The translations under genes were made by a program, and so were the position numbers. The notes under the pieces were generated by a model that saw only the letters and a list, made by a program, of their open reading frames with translations, had not been told where the DNA came from and did no database searches. A stretch of DNA of 64,000 nt, from positions 1 through 64,000 of the forward strand of contig NZ_AUCH01000015.1 of assembly GCF_000429665.1 (NCBI RefSeq). Direction: 5' to 3'. Of the stretch, positions 34,045 to 42,875 are shown in pieces. Within the stretch, counting starts at the first letter, position 1. Each line of letters starts with the position of its first letter. Source of the stretch: Azovibrio restrictus DSM 23866. GTDB taxonomy: Bacteria; Pseudomonadota; Gammaproteobacteria; Burkholderiales; Rhodocyclaceae.

Positions 34045-35217
34045 TCAATCTTTGGACTGCGGGATGACGCTCTCTTGCAGTATGTCCCACAGTTTGTGGC
34101 CCATGGCTTGCCAGGCAAACTGCACTGCAAAGGTGCTGGCGCGGGTCTGCCATGCATAGGGGCTGTCGGCAAGCATTCTCACCGCAGCCTGAGCCAGTGC
34201 GGCATAGTCGCCGGGTGCAACCAGATGCCCTGATTGTCCCTCTGCCACCGCATCCACAATGCCTCCGGTCGCAAAAGCCACTGTGGGCAGACCATGGGCA
34301 GCGGCTTCGATCGCGACCATTCCGAAGCCTTCGGGGTCACCTGGTAGCTGGCGTACGGGGAAGATGTGCAAGGTAGCGCTTTCGTAGGCGCAGGCAAGTT
34401 CTTGCGCATCTGTGATTACTCCCAGAAAGCGCAGGTGCTGGCCGATGCCTGCTGCATCCGCCACGGCTTGTATGCTGGTACGGGTTTGTATGCTGGCGTG
34501 CAGGGAGTCGGTCGGAGCGTCGCCCACGATCACCAGCAAAGTATCGGGTGCTGCCTGAATAATGCTGGGCAATGCATGCTGGACAAATTCGCGTAGGCCC
34601 TTGCGGCTGGTCAAGCGTCCTACCGACAGTAGCAGGCGCTTATCACCCAAGCGATGGCGCAGTCGGAAATCCTGTAGCGATTCAGCTGTTTGCGGGGCTG
34701 CAGGTAAGGTCACACCAGGGTGAACGATGCTGATTTTTCCTGCATCCACCCCCAGCTTGCGGGCCAGATCAGCGGTAGGGCGGCTATTGGCGATGACGCC
34801 ATCCATGTGCCGGATGGCCGGGTGCCACAGGGCGCGGTAAACGGGGTGCTGTACGGCAGCATCAAGCCCGTGCAGATACACATGAGCACGGGCCTTGCTC
34901 GCACGTGCGGCCAGCCAGGCGGCAGGGGCTGTCAGGCCGCTACCTGCCAACACGATGTGGGGTTTGAAGCGCCGTGCCACAGCTACGGCCTGCCAGGCGG
35001 ATGCGAGCAAAAAGCGGGGCAGCGGCCGTAAGGGGACTTCCACCACGGGAACCGCAGCGGGACTTTGTTCTGCGCTACCTCTAGGGCCGATCAACAGCAC
35101 CTGGGCATGGTGCGAAAGTTCATCGGCAATGTGCCAGTTCAGGCGCTCCATACCGCCAACCAGTGGCGGCAGGTTGCGGGTGATGTGAAGGATGCGTGTG
35201 GGCGTGGGGGCGTTCAA
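34045..35217 (-). CDS. Family 4 glycosyltransferase starting at TTG
   Basis: A 390-residue GT4 enzyme. The N-terminal HITRNLPPLVGGMERLNWHIA is typical of the family, the hinge shows ISIVHPGVTL, and LLLSVGRLTSRKGLREFV and PEGFGMVAIEAAAHGLP carry the donor site. No ATG fits; the start is a TTG at 35217 overlapping the stop of a 13-codon leader frame (35214-35255) that has a strong AGGAGG site. The gene is the first of the five-gene minus-strand glycan operon. A sequencing frameshift joining leader and gene cannot be excluded. Confidence 0.88.
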   Translation of the reverse strand: MNAPTPTRILHITRNLPPLVGGMERLNWHIADELSHHAQVLLIGPRGSAEQSPAAVPVVEVPLRPLPRFLLASAWQAVAVARRFKPHIVLAGSGLTAPAAWLAARASKARAHVYLHGLDAAVQHPVYRALWHPAIRHMDGVIANSRPTADLARKLGVDAGKISIVHPGVTLPAAPQTAESLQDFRLRHRLGDKRLLLSVGRLTSRKGLREFVQHALPSIIQAAPDTLLVIVGDAPTDSLHASIQTRTSIQAVADAAGIGQHLRFLGVITDAQELACAYESATLHIFPVRQLPGDPEGFGMVAIEAAAHGLPTVAFATGGIVDAVAEGQSGHLVAPGDYAALAQAAVRMLADSPYAWQTRASTFAVQFAWQAMGHKLWDILQESVIPQSKD

Positions 35218-35255
35218 GGTTTTTGTATGGTGTGGGCGGGGAGCTTGATTATCAT
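35214..35255 (-). CDS. Possible 13-codon leader peptide
   Basis: An ATG at 35255, with a perfect AGGAGG site at 35264-35269, opens a frame coding MIIKLPAHTIQKP. Its TGA overlaps the TTG start of the glycosyltransferase gene by 2 bases. This arrangement would couple translation of the glycosyltransferase to the leader. It could instead be the true start of that gene if one base were miscalled. Confidence 0.4.
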   Translation of the reverse strand: MIIKLPAHTIQKP

Positions 35256-35311
35256 AACCCTAACCTCCTGGCATCGTCTGCTGGGGCTTTTTCCCGTTAG
35301 GCCGTCCCTGC

Positions 35312-37696
35312 TCAAAACTCCACCCCCACCCTCAGGTAGTAATAGGCGCCGTTGTAGCCGAAGGGGGCGTACTGGGAGTACTGGATGACCTTGCCGGCGC
35401 CGGCCAGGCTGTCTTCGGTTTTGCCCCAGGTGTCGGGCTTGGTGTTGAAGAGGTTGGCGCCGCCCAGGGTCAGGGCGACGTCCCGGGTGAGCCGGTAGGT
35501 GAATTCGGCGTCCACGGTCCATTTGGCGCCGAAGGTGACCGGCTGGTAGGCCTGGACGCTCGAGAACTTGCCGAAGCGGTTCAGGTTGAGGACCAGTTCG
35601 TAGTCGTGGGTGGCGTAGCGGGTCCAGAGTTTGAAGGAATCCACGGGCTGGGCGTTTTCGATCAGGCCCCGGGTGAAGGGGTCCAGGATCAGGTCGGTCA
35701 TGGGCACCCCGAGGATGCCCGGGGAGGCGTTCACCTGGGTGATGTGGGTGCGGCTGCGCTGGTAGGCGGCCACCATCTTCAGGCGGGCGCCGTTTTCCAG
35801 TTCCTTTTTGTAGTCCAGGCGTAGGTCGAAGCCCCGGGTGCGGGTGCCGATGGCGTTGGTGAAATACACGGCCCCGTCGATGTTGTTCTGGGCCAGGATG
35901 GCAGCGGCCTGGGGACTCAGGCTGCCCAGGTTCCAGGCGGAGATGTAGCCGGTGGGCATGATGCGGTCGTCGATGTCGGTGACGAAGACATCGGCGCTGG
36001 CCGTGAGCTGGGTGCTGGGCTGGAATACCAGGCCCAGGGTGAAGTGGCGGGATTTTTCCGGTTTCAGGTCGGTGGCGCCCAGGGCCCGGGCGATGGGGTG
36101 GTCCACGGCGTAGTTGCCCCAGAACTGGGCGGCGGTGTCGTCGCTGTTGCGGTAGGTGCCGGTGTAGGAGAAGTGGCTCTGGGATAGGGAGGGGGCCCGG
36201 AAGCCGCTGCTGGCGCTGGCCCGGAACAGCAGGTTGTCCCGGGCTCGGTAGCGCAGGGCGAGCTTGCCGTTCAGGGTGGAGCCGAAGTCGCTGTAGCTTT
36301 CGGCCCGGGCGGCGCTGTCCAGGGTCAGGCTGTCGCTGAGGGCGTATTTCAGGTCCCCGTATAGGGCGTGGGCCCGGCGCCGGGCGGAGACTTCGTTGTC
36401 CGGGCTGAAGCCGGGGAAGCCCTGGGCCCCGTAGGCATAGTTGTTTTCCGGGCCGAGCATCCAGGAGGCCGGTTCCCCGGGCACGATGCGGTAGCGCTCC
36501 TGGCGGAACTCGTAGCCCCCGGCCAGGGTATGGGGACCTATCTTCTGACTCAGGTCCAGGTTGAGGATTTGCTGGGTGTAGCGGCTGGCACCGCTGTCGA
36601 AGGAGCGGGGGCTGTCGCTGCCCAGGGAGGTGTTGAGGCTGTCGTTGACGTAGAAATGGAAGTCGTTGTGGCCGTGGGTGTAGCTCAGGTCCCAGCGCAG
36701 ACCGCTGACGGTGATGCCGCGGATGCCAGCGGTGGCAGAGAAATCGAGGATTTTGGGCTCGATCAGGGGCAGGAAGCCGTCCGGGTAGATGCTGCTGATG
36801 TTGCGGGAATCGTCGGCGTGCCGGTAGAAGGCCCCGGCGCTGCTGCGGCGCCGGTCGTACAGGCCGTGCAGGTAGAGGGTGGTGTCGCCCCGGGGCAGTT
36901 CGGCGTTCAGTCCGAGCAGGGCGTCCCGGGTGTCCGCATCGCCAAAGTGGGTGTTGATGCGGCCGCCGTCCCCGGCGTCGGGGCCGGCCCGGTTGGTGGG
37001 GCCCCGGTCGCGCCATTCGGCGGTCAGGTTCAGGAAGCCGTCACCGGCCAGGGGCAGGGTCTGGAACAGGCTGGCATGCTTGCTGATTCCGTCGCCTTCC
37101 CTGCTGTGGCCGTAGCTGACGCTGGCCTGGCTGCGCTGACCATAGCCCTTGAGGATGATGTTGATGATCCCGGCGATGGCGTCGGAGCCATATTGGGCCG
37201 CCGCCCCGTCGCGCAGGACTTCGACCCGCTCAATGGCGCGCAGAGGAATGGTGTTCAGGTCCACCCCGGAGCTACCCCGGCCCACGGTGCCGTTGTTGTG
37301 CAGCAGGGAGCTCTGGTGCAGCCGCTTGCCGTTGACCAGCACCAGCACCTGGTCGGGCCCCAGGCCGCGCAGGGTGAAGGGCGGGGCGTGGTCGGTGCCG
37401 TCGGCGATGCTGGGGCGGGGGGCGTTGAAGCCGGGCACCAGCACCGCCAGGGCCCGGGTCAGCTCGGTCTGGCCGGTGGATTGCAGCTGCACGGCGGTGA
37501 TGATGTCGATGGGCACCTCGGCGTCCAGGGCGTTCCGGTTGCCACTGCGGGAGCCGACCGCGGCCTTGGCCTGGGTTTCCACCTGGAACAGCTGCTCCAG
37601 GGGGCGCTGGTAGTAGTCGTTGCTTTCCTCGACCGCCTTCTCGGCGGCGGCGGCGCCGCAGGTCAGGGACAGGAGTGCGCAGAGGATGTGTTTCAT
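35312..37696 (-). CDS. TonB-dependent outer membrane receptor
   Basis: A 794-residue outer membrane receptor. A signal peptide (MKHILCALLSLTCGAAAA) is followed by YYQRPLEQLFQVE and a plug domain (about 50-165, with TLRGLGPDQVLVLVNGKR and AIERVEVLRDGAAAQYGSDAIAG). A long beta-barrel ends in an aromatic residue (YLRVGVEF). It takes up a ligand using TonB energy. The start at 37696 overlaps the YfiR-like gene's stop as ATGA; the frame is open upstream but without a signal sequence. The link to a YfiR and a diguanylate cyclase gene suggests that its ligand affects c-di-GMP signalling. The ligand is unknown. Confidence 0.94.
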   Translation of the reverse strand: MKHILCALLSLTCGAAAAEKAVEESNDYYQRPLEQLFQVETQAKAAVGSRSGNRNALDAEVPIDIITAVQLQSTGQTELTRALAVLVPGFNAPRPSIADGTDHAPPFTLRGLGPDQVLVLVNGKRLHQSSLLHNNGTVGRGSSGVDLNTIPLRAIERVEVLRDGAAAQYGSDAIAGIINIILKGYGQRSQASVSYGHSREGDGISKHASLFQTLPLAGDGFLNLTAEWRDRGPTNRAGPDAGDGGRINTHFGDADTRDALLGLNAELPRGDTTLYLHGLYDRRRSSAGAFYRHADDSRNISSIYPDGFLPLIEPKILDFSATAGIRGITVSGLRWDLSYTHGHNDFHFYVNDSLNTSLGSDSPRSFDSGASRYTQQILNLDLSQKIGPHTLAGGYEFRQERYRIVPGEPASWMLGPENNYAYGAQGFPGFSPDNEVSARRRAHALYGDLKYALSDSLTLDSAARAESYSDFGSTLNGKLALRYRARDNLLFRASASSGFRAPSLSQSHFSYTGTYRNSDDTAAQFWGNYAVDHPIARALGATDLKPEKSRHFTLGLVFQPSTQLTASADVFVTDIDDRIMPTGYISAWNLGSLSPQAAAILAQNNIDGAVYFTNAIGTRTRGFDLRLDYKKELENGARLKMVAAYQRSRTHITQVNASPGILGVPMTDLILDPFTRGLIENAQPVDSFKLWTRYATHDYELVLNLNRFGKFSSVQAYQPVTFGAKWTVDAEFTYRLTRDVALTLGGANLFNTKPDTWGKTEDSLAGAGKVIQYSQYAPFGYNGAYYYLRVGVEF

Positions 37697-38238
37697 GGTG
37701 CTTCCCGCAGCACGGTGGCAATCGACAGCAGCGGCGCGCCGATCCTGAGGCCGGAGCGGAGCGCCGCGGCATGGTTGATCTTGATGCGGGCCCGCTGTTC
37801 CACGAAGTCCAGCTGGATGATGCCGCCGCTGTCGGCAAAGCCTTTGGCCGTGCTGATGGTCAGGATGCCGTTCTTCTGGGCATAGTCGATGGCGGCAGCC
37901 CGGGCGGCGGCGCTGTTCAGGGTGAGGAACAGCACGTCCGTGTCGCCCACCTGGTCCAGGCGGCTCACGTAGCGCAGTTCGATGGGCTTGTCGTGGATGC
38001 GCTTGTCCCGGTATAGCTCGTCCAGGAGGTTGCCGAAGGGGTTCTCGTCCAGCAGGGTGATGACGAAGCGTTCCCGCTGCCGGGCTGGCCACTCGATGTA
38101 ACTGGCGAAACGGCCGATGAACACGGCCTCCAGCTTTCTTTCCTCGTCGCCGGCCAGGGCTCCCGGCGCCCGCAGCAGGGCGAGCAGCAGCCCTAGCCAG
38201 AGCAGCGCCCGCCAGGGATTTTCCCTAAGCCAGCACAT
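37693..38238 (-). CDS. YfiR-family periplasmic protein
   Basis: A 181-residue protein of the YfiR/DUF4154 family. The signal segment (ALLWLGLLLALLRAPGALAG) is followed by the family pattern EAVFIGRFASYIEWP, then LRYVSRLDQV, DVLFLT and the ending GIIQLDFVEQRARIKINHAAALRSGL. YfiR of Pseudomonas restrains the diguanylate cyclase YfiN from the periplasm. Here its gene overlaps the cyclase gene by 14 bases and the receptor gene by 4, so the three are one unit. An ATG at 38280 is an alternative start, but the signal peptide fits 38238 better. Confidence 0.88.
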   Translation of the reverse strand: MCWLRENPWRALLWLGLLLALLRAPGALAGDEERKLEAVFIGRFASYIEWPARQRERFVITLLDENPFGNLLDELYRDKRIHDKPIELRYVSRLDQVGDTDVLFLTLNSAAARAAAIDYAQKNGILTISTAKGFADSGGIIQLDFVEQRARIKINHAAALRSGLRIGAPLLSIATVLREAP

Positions 38239-39493
38239 GGCAGTTGCGGCCGGCCGCCTTGGCCCGGTACAGGGCCGCATCGGCGGCCTTGATCATGCTC
38301 GCCAGGGGCTGTTCCGCCGACTGGGGTACCGAGGCGTGCACCCCCAGGCTGACGGTGACCTGCAGGAACTGGCCTGGCTGGTATTCGATGGGGTGCTGTT
38401 CGATGCCGGTGCGGATGCGCTCCGCCACCGCCACGGTGATTTCCCGGGTGCCGCCGTCGCAGAGCACCAGGAATTCCTCGCCTCCCAGGCGGGCCACCAG
38501 GTCGTACTCCCGGGCGCAGGCCTGCAGCACCCGGGCGATCTCCTGCAGCACCCGGTCTCCCACCGGATGGCCGTGGCGGTCATTGACGGCCTTGAAAAAG
38601 TCGATGTCGAGCATGATCACCCCCAGGGATTCCCCCTTGCGCTCGGCCCGGATGATCATGTTCTGCATGGTTTCCATGGCCTGGTGGTGATTGGCCAGGC
38701 CGGTGAGGGAGTCGGTGGTGGCCAGCCGGCTCAGCCGTTCGTCCCGCTCGCGGATGTCCGCCAGCATGGCGTTGAACCCGGCGTAGAGGTTGCCGAATTC
38801 ATCCTGGCGCCGGGATTCCAGGGTGGTCCGGTAATCCTTGGTGCGGGCCACCTGCTGCATGGCGTCGATGAGCCCCATGATCGGGCGGGTGAACAGGGAC
38901 TGGAGCTTGAAGGAAAGGAGCATCAGGGTGAGCAGGGCGAGCAGGGAAACCCCCATCTGCATCAGCACGAATTCCTGGATTCGGGCCCACAGCTGCTGCG
39001 TGTCCGAGATGATCGCCAGGGTGCCGATGGGTTTGCCTTCGAAGAAAACGGGGCGCAGCACGCCCATGGTGTGGCTGTCCATGTGCTGGGTGGAGCTGCC
39101 TTCCCGGCGCAGCAGCTCCCGGTTGCTGTTGATGTTGTTCTGCAGGTGCCGCCGGAACCAGTCTTCCTGGGCCGACGGGAGCTGGGTGGAGCGGTATTCC
39201 CCCAGGGGCTGGCCCCTGTCGTCGCTGACCACGGCGTAAAGGATGTGGGGGTCTGCCTGCAGGGAGGCGAGAATCTTCCGGGCGCTGTCCGCATCATTGA
39301 AGGCCAGGGCCGCCCGCATGTTTTCGCTGATCACGTCGGTGAGCTGGTGCAGGACCCTCAGGGAGGCCCGGGATTCGCTCAGGTAGGTGGAATAGATGGT
39401 GGCGACCGAGGAGATCAGCAGCGCCAGGGCAGCGCTCAGCCCCAGCAGGATGGCCAGCTTGTGGCGGATGGAGATCCTCTCGAGCATGGGCAC
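38225..39493 (-). CDS. CHASE8/HAMP/GGDEF diguanylate cyclase (YfiN-like)
   Basis: A 422-residue membrane diguanylate cyclase. A membrane helix (about 12-34) precedes a periplasmic CHASE8-like domain (about 40-170), then a second helix (about 176-196), a HAMP domain and a GGDEF domain (about 255-420). The active site is GGEEF at 337-341, and the product-inhibition I-site RxxD is Arg328-Asp331. The build is that of YfiN/TpbB, the partner of YfiR, whose gene follows with a 14-base overlap. It should make c-di-GMP under control of the periplasmic YfiR-like protein. The ATG at 39487 (MLERIS) is a possible start too. Confidence 0.92.
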   Translation of the reverse strand: MPMLERISIRHKLAILLGLSAALALLISSVATIYSTYLSESRASLRVLHQLTDVISENMRAALAFNDADSARKILASLQADPHILYAVVSDDRGQPLGEYRSTQLPSAQEDWFRRHLQNNINSNRELLRREGSSTQHMDSHTMGVLRPVFFEGKPIGTLAIISDTQQLWARIQEFVLMQMGVSLLALLTLMLLSFKLQSLFTRPIMGLIDAMQQVARTKDYRTTLESRRQDEFGNLYAGFNAMLADIRERDERLSRLATTDSLTGLANHHQAMETMQNMIIRAERKGESLGVIMLDIDFFKAVNDRHGHPVGDRVLQEIARVLQACAREYDLVARLGGEEFLVLCDGGTREITVAVAERIRTGIEQHPIEYQPGQFLQVTVSLGVHASVPQSAEQPLASMIKAADAALYRAKAAGRNCHVLA

Positions 39494-39691
39494 CTGTCAG
39501 GCCTCCTGAGCGCCAGCCGCGTTTTGCACGGGGGCGCTGCCGGGGGACTGGGGGCGAGCAGGGGGCCTGGTGTCGGTATGGGGCATGTCCGTGCAGGGGT
39601 GGTGGCCGGGTAGGAGCGGGTGTCGCCGATTCTACCTCAAGCCCAGGGCGGTTTTGCCTGCAGGAGCGGCGCTTCCCGGCGGGCGGGGAGC

Positions 39692-40138
39692 TCAGGGGGT
39701 GGTGGGCTGGCGCCGGGATTGCAGCAGCTTGAGGCGCTGCTGATTCAGCTCTATCAGGCAGCGCCAGCGTACCAGGGCACTGCCCGAGGCAACGGCGCCG
39801 CTGGCGCCCACCGCGAAATCGCAGTGGGCCGCGGCGTAAGCCTGGTGTCCGGCACCCGCCTTGCGTAGCGCAGCTGCCGCCAGGGCGTAGTGGGTGTGGC
39901 CGAGCTCATCCTGGTTGCGCAGCTCCTGCAGGCGGGCGAGGATGGCCTGTTCTTCCCGTGTCAGCGCTTGCCGGGACGCCAGGAAGCACTGTTTCAGGCA
40001 ATCCTGGGCTTCGGCTCCCGAATGGGCTTCGACACAGGCTGCGGCCTGGACCTCGTAATCCGGGAGGGCAGCCTCCTGGGCCAGGCTGCTCAAGGGGATG
40101 GCCAGCAGCCAGAGGCCGCGGCAACGGGAGCGGCCCAT
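39692..40138 (-). CDS. Secreted LprI-like (DUF1311) protein
   Basis: A 148-residue exported protein. The signal peptide covers about residues 1-21 (LWLLAIPLSSLAQ). The mature part has paired Cys residues and the C-terminal HCDFAVGASGAVASGSAL-x-RWRC-x-IELNQQR segment typical of the DUF1311 family. Some members, such as LprI, inhibit lysozyme. It lies 8 bases after the small membrane protein gene at 40147-40407. The assignment to the family is moderate and the activity is unknown. Confidence 0.7.
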   Translation of the reverse strand: MGRSRCRGLWLLAIPLSSLAQEAALPDYEVQAAACVEAHSGAEAQDCLKQCFLASRQALTREEQAILARLQELRNQDELGHTHYALAAAALRKAGAGHQAYAAAHCDFAVGASGAVASGSALVRWRCLIELNQQRLKLLQSRRQPTTP

Positions 40139-40146
40139 GGACAGGC

Positions 40147-40407
40147 TCAGCGAATGAAGGCGTGCAGGGTGGCGAAGCCGAAGGCGGTGGCGGCAAGGCC
40201 GAAGATCCAGGCGATCAGCCTGCTGTTTTCCAGGCGCTGGATGGGGGGCTGGTACCTGCTCCGGTGGCCGGGGCTGGCGTGGGAAAAGCCCAGTCCCAAG
40301 GCCCGGGCGGTTTCCTGGTAAGCCAGGGCCGGGGTGGCGGCGGACAGCGTGTCGTAGGTCAGATGCACGAAGATGACGGTGAGCAGCAGGAGGAGCCAGG
40401 CGGTCAT
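40147..40407 (-). CDS. Small two-helix membrane protein
   Basis: An 86-residue protein beginning MTAWLLLLLTVIFVHLTYD. One membrane helix is at the N-terminus and a second near the C-terminus (AWIFGLAATAFGFATLHAF), with a polar loop between them. No family was recognised. An upstream ATG at 40449 would add 14 residues without hydrophobic character. It is probably co-transcribed with the LprI-like gene 8 bases downstream. Confidence 0.6.
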   Translation of the reverse strand: MTAWLLLLLTVIFVHLTYDTLSAATPALAYQETARALGLGFSHASPGHRSRYQPPIQRLENSRLIAWIFGLAATAFGFATLHAFIR

Positions 40408-40620
40408 GACATGTTCGGGGGTACGGGTCCCGGGGTTATGGTGGGGCAATCATATCGCATATTCCATTGGCGTTGGAACTGGGGGCGGATCGAGGTGTGG
40501 CGGTCTTCTGCGCCCCATGGGGTGATGCGGCCTGGACCGGGGGTGGGAGGAAAGGGCGGAGCCGGGCAAAATGTGGTCTGGGCTCCCGACCGGGGGCTGC
40601 GGAATCAGGAGACAGGCAAG

Positions 40621-41073
40621 ATGCGGGTGGTGGTGCAACGGGTGCAGGAGGCCAGTGTCAGCGTGGCGGGGGCGGTCACGGGGCGGATCGGGCCGGGGCT
40701 GCTGGTGCTGGCCGGGTTCGAAGCGGAGGATCAGGAGACCGACCTGGAGTGGATGGCCCGCAAGCTGGTGCAGCTGCGCATTTTTCCGGACGGGGAGCAG
40801 GTGATGAACCGCAGTGTGCGGGAGGCGGGCGGGGAAATTCTGGCGGTTTCCCAGTTCACCCTGTATGCCTCCACCCGCAAGGGGAATCGTCCCTCCTGGG
40901 GTAGGGCGGCCCCGGGGCCCGTGTCCGGTCCCCTGTTCGAGCGTTTCGTTGCCGTGCTGGCCGGGCAGCTGGGCAGGCCGGTACCCACCGGGGTCTTCGG
41001 TGCCGACATGGAAGTGAGCCTGGTCAATGACGGGCCGGTCACCCTGGTCATGGATTCCCGCCAGCCGGAGTGA
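40621..41073 (+). CDS. dtd: D-aminoacyl-tRNA deacylase
   Basis: A 150-residue DTD enzyme, which removes D-amino acids (and glycine) wrongly loaded on tRNA. It starts MRVVVQRVQEASVSV and has the two signature stretches: SQFTLYASTRKGNRP (SQ motif) and the C-terminal NDGPVTLVMDS with the Gly-Pro motif. Length is as usual for the family. It stands alone on the plus strand between a minus-strand gene pair and a minus-strand DUF554 gene. Confidence 0.97.
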   Translation: MRVVVQRVQEASVSVAGAVTGRIGPGLLVLAGFEAEDQETDLEWMARKLVQLRIFPDGEQVMNRSVREAGGEILAVSQFTLYASTRKGNRPSWGRAAPGPVSGPLFERFVAVLAGQLGRPVPTGVFGADMEVSLVNDGPVTLVMDSRQPE

Positions 41074-41106
41074 GCGGCCGACAGGCGGCTGGCGCCGGCG
41101 GCTGTT

Positions 41107-41835
41107 TCAGGCGCCCAAGAGCGGCGCTAGGCGCGACCACAGCCAGGCGCAGGGCAGGGCCAGGACCAGGGCCGGGAGCATGTTCACGATGGGGAAGATC
41201 TTGATGCCGCAGATGCGCAGGCCCGTGGCGAGCAGGATGATGCCGCCGCAGGCGGAGAAATCCGCCAGCATGGCGGGGCTCACCAGGGGCAGGATCAGGC
41301 TGCCGCTCAGGTACAGGCCGCCCTGGATCAACAGCTGCGGCAGGGCGATCAGGGCCACCGCCAGGCCCAGTTCCGCCGCGAAGATCAGGGCGGTGAACAG
41401 GTCGAGGACCGATTTGGTGAGCAAGATGGTGGCCTGGCCGGTCATGCCCTCGTTGATGGAGCCGAAGATGCCCATGCCGCTGGCGCAGAACAGCACCAGC
41501 ACGGTCACGTAGCGGGCCACGAAGCCCTCCATGCGCGGATTACCCTTGTCCGCCGGCCAGGCCCGCTCGGCCTGGCGCTGGGCCCAGCCTATGGCCAGCT
41601 CCAGTCCCCGTTCCAGGTACAGGAGTTCGCCGATGAAGGCCCCCAGCAGCATCGCCAGGGCCACGGCGGGCAGATGCTGGGCCCGGGTCACCAGCAGGGC
41701 GCCCAGGCCGATGGCGATGATGCCGCAGGTGAGGGGCATGGCCAGCCGCACCCGGGCCGGGAGATGGCGCCCCAGGGCGGCTCCACCCAGGCCGCCCAGG
41801 AAGATCACGGCACTGTCCACCAGGGGGCCTAGCAT
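41107..41835 (-). CDS. DUF554 (YqgA-type) membrane protein
   Basis: A 242-residue membrane protein with six or seven helices of the DUF554 family (E. coli YqgA). Typical segments are CGIIAIGLGALL, GAFIGELL, FCASGMGIFGSINEG and FSACGGIILLATGLRI. It is thought to be a transporter, but the substrate is not known. It is divergent from a LysR-type regulator gene with a palindromic operator-like site between them, so it is the likely target of that regulator. Confidence 0.9.
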   Translation of the reverse strand: MLGPLVDSAVIFLGGLGGAALGRHLPARVRLAMPLTCGIIAIGLGALLVTRAQHLPAVALAMLLGAFIGELLYLERGLELAIGWAQRQAERAWPADKGNPRMEGFVARYVTVLVLFCASGMGIFGSINEGMTGQATILLTKSVLDLFTALIFAAELGLAVALIALPQLLIQGGLYLSGSLILPLVSPAMLADFSACGGIILLATGLRICGIKIFPIVNMLPALVLALPCAWLWSRLAPLLGA

Positions 41836-41896
41836 AGCGAATCTCCAGTTGGCGATATGGGCCGGTGAGTTTATCCAAGGCGTGGCGCGCTTGAAA

Positions 41897-41919
41897 ATAC
41901 CATTTATATTGTCTGGTAT
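41897..41919. promoter_or_regulatory. Operator-like dyad between DUF554 and LysR genes
   Basis: A perfect 6-bp inverted repeat, ATACCA and TGGTAT, is separated by 11 bases (41903-41913, AT-rich). This has the T-N11-A form of LysR-type regulator sites. It lies 24 bases before the LysR start and 62 bases before the DUF554 start, the usual position for autoregulation and divergent control. Confidence 0.65.
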
Positions 41920-41942
41920 ATCGGATTGATATGGAGTGAGCC

Positions 41943-42875
41943 GTGGACCTGAAGCGCATGCATTATTTCTGCACCATCGCCGAGCAGGGGCAGATCAGCC
42001 GGGCGGCGAAGCTGCTGCACATGGCCCAGCCACCCCTGAGTCAGCGCCTCAAGGAGCTGGAAGCGGAACTGGGAACCCCCCTGTTCGAGCGTCAGGGGCG
42101 CAAGCTGCTGCTCACCGAGGCCGGCACCCTGTTCTACCGGCGCGCCCGGGGCATCCTGCGGGCCGTGGAAACCTCCCGGGAGGAGGTGCTGCGCCTGGCC
42201 TCCCAGTCCGGCCCCACCCTGCGCCTGGGCCTGTCGCCCACCTGCCGCAGCCTCTGGCTGTCCCGTTTCGACGCCCTGCAGGCGGCTTTTCCGGGGCACC
42301 GGATCGGGCTGGTGGTGGGGGATTCCAGCTGGCTGGAACAGTTGCTGGCCCGGGGCCAGCTCGATGCGGCCTTCATGGTGCCGCCCCTGGAGCCCGAACA
42401 CTTCGTCGTCCACCCCCTGGCCACCAGCCGCCATGTGGCCCTGGTGCCCCGGAACCTGCTGCCCCGGGCTGCGGCCGTCCTGTCCCTGGCGGAGCTGGCC
42501 CGCCATCCCCTGCTGCTGTTGCGCCGCTCCGTGGGGGTGGGGAGTTACGAGCGGCTGTTGCAGCATTTCCACGATGAGGGGCTGACGCCCCGGGTGGCCC
42601 TCTACAGTTCCGACGTGGATCTGCTGCTGGACCTCCTGCGCCAGGGCTTTGCCGGCATCGCGGTGGTGCCGGAAACGGAAACCCGGGAGATGGAAGGGGA
42701 GTTCCTGGTGCTGGGGCTGGACGTGCCGCTGCCCGACTACCGGATTTCCCTGGTGTGCCGCCAGGAGGATGCAGCGGGGCCGGTTCCGGCCCGCCTGCTG
42801 GAAGTCTGGCAGGCAGGGGGCTTACTGGCTGTTCAGGCGGCGGATCCGCTCCCGGGTGTCCGGGTGGGAGGATAG
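41943..42875 (+). CDS. LysR-family transcriptional regulator
   Basis: A 310-residue regulator. The N-terminal winged helix-turn-helix (residues 1-60) shows MHYFCTIAEQGQISRAAKLL and AQPPLSQRLKELEAELG. The rest is the LysR effector-binding fold (about 90-290). It starts with GTG. It is divergent from the DUF554 gene and probably controls it through the dyad at 41897-41919. Its last 54 bases overlap the end of the convergent M48 peptidase gene. Confidence 0.94.
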   Translation: MDLKRMHYFCTIAEQGQISRAAKLLHMAQPPLSQRLKELEAELGTPLFERQGRKLLLTEAGTLFYRRARGILRAVETSREEVLRLASQSGPTLRLGLSPTCRSLWLSRFDALQAAFPGHRIGLVVGDSSWLEQLLARGQLDAAFMVPPLEPEHFVVHPLATSRHVALVPRNLLPRAAAVLSLAELARHPLLLLRRSVGVGSYERLLQHFHDEGLTPRVALYSSDVDLLLDLLRQGFAGIAVVPETETREMEGEFLVLGLDVPLPDYRISLVCRQEDAAGPVPARLLEVWQAGGLLAVQAADPLPGVRVGG

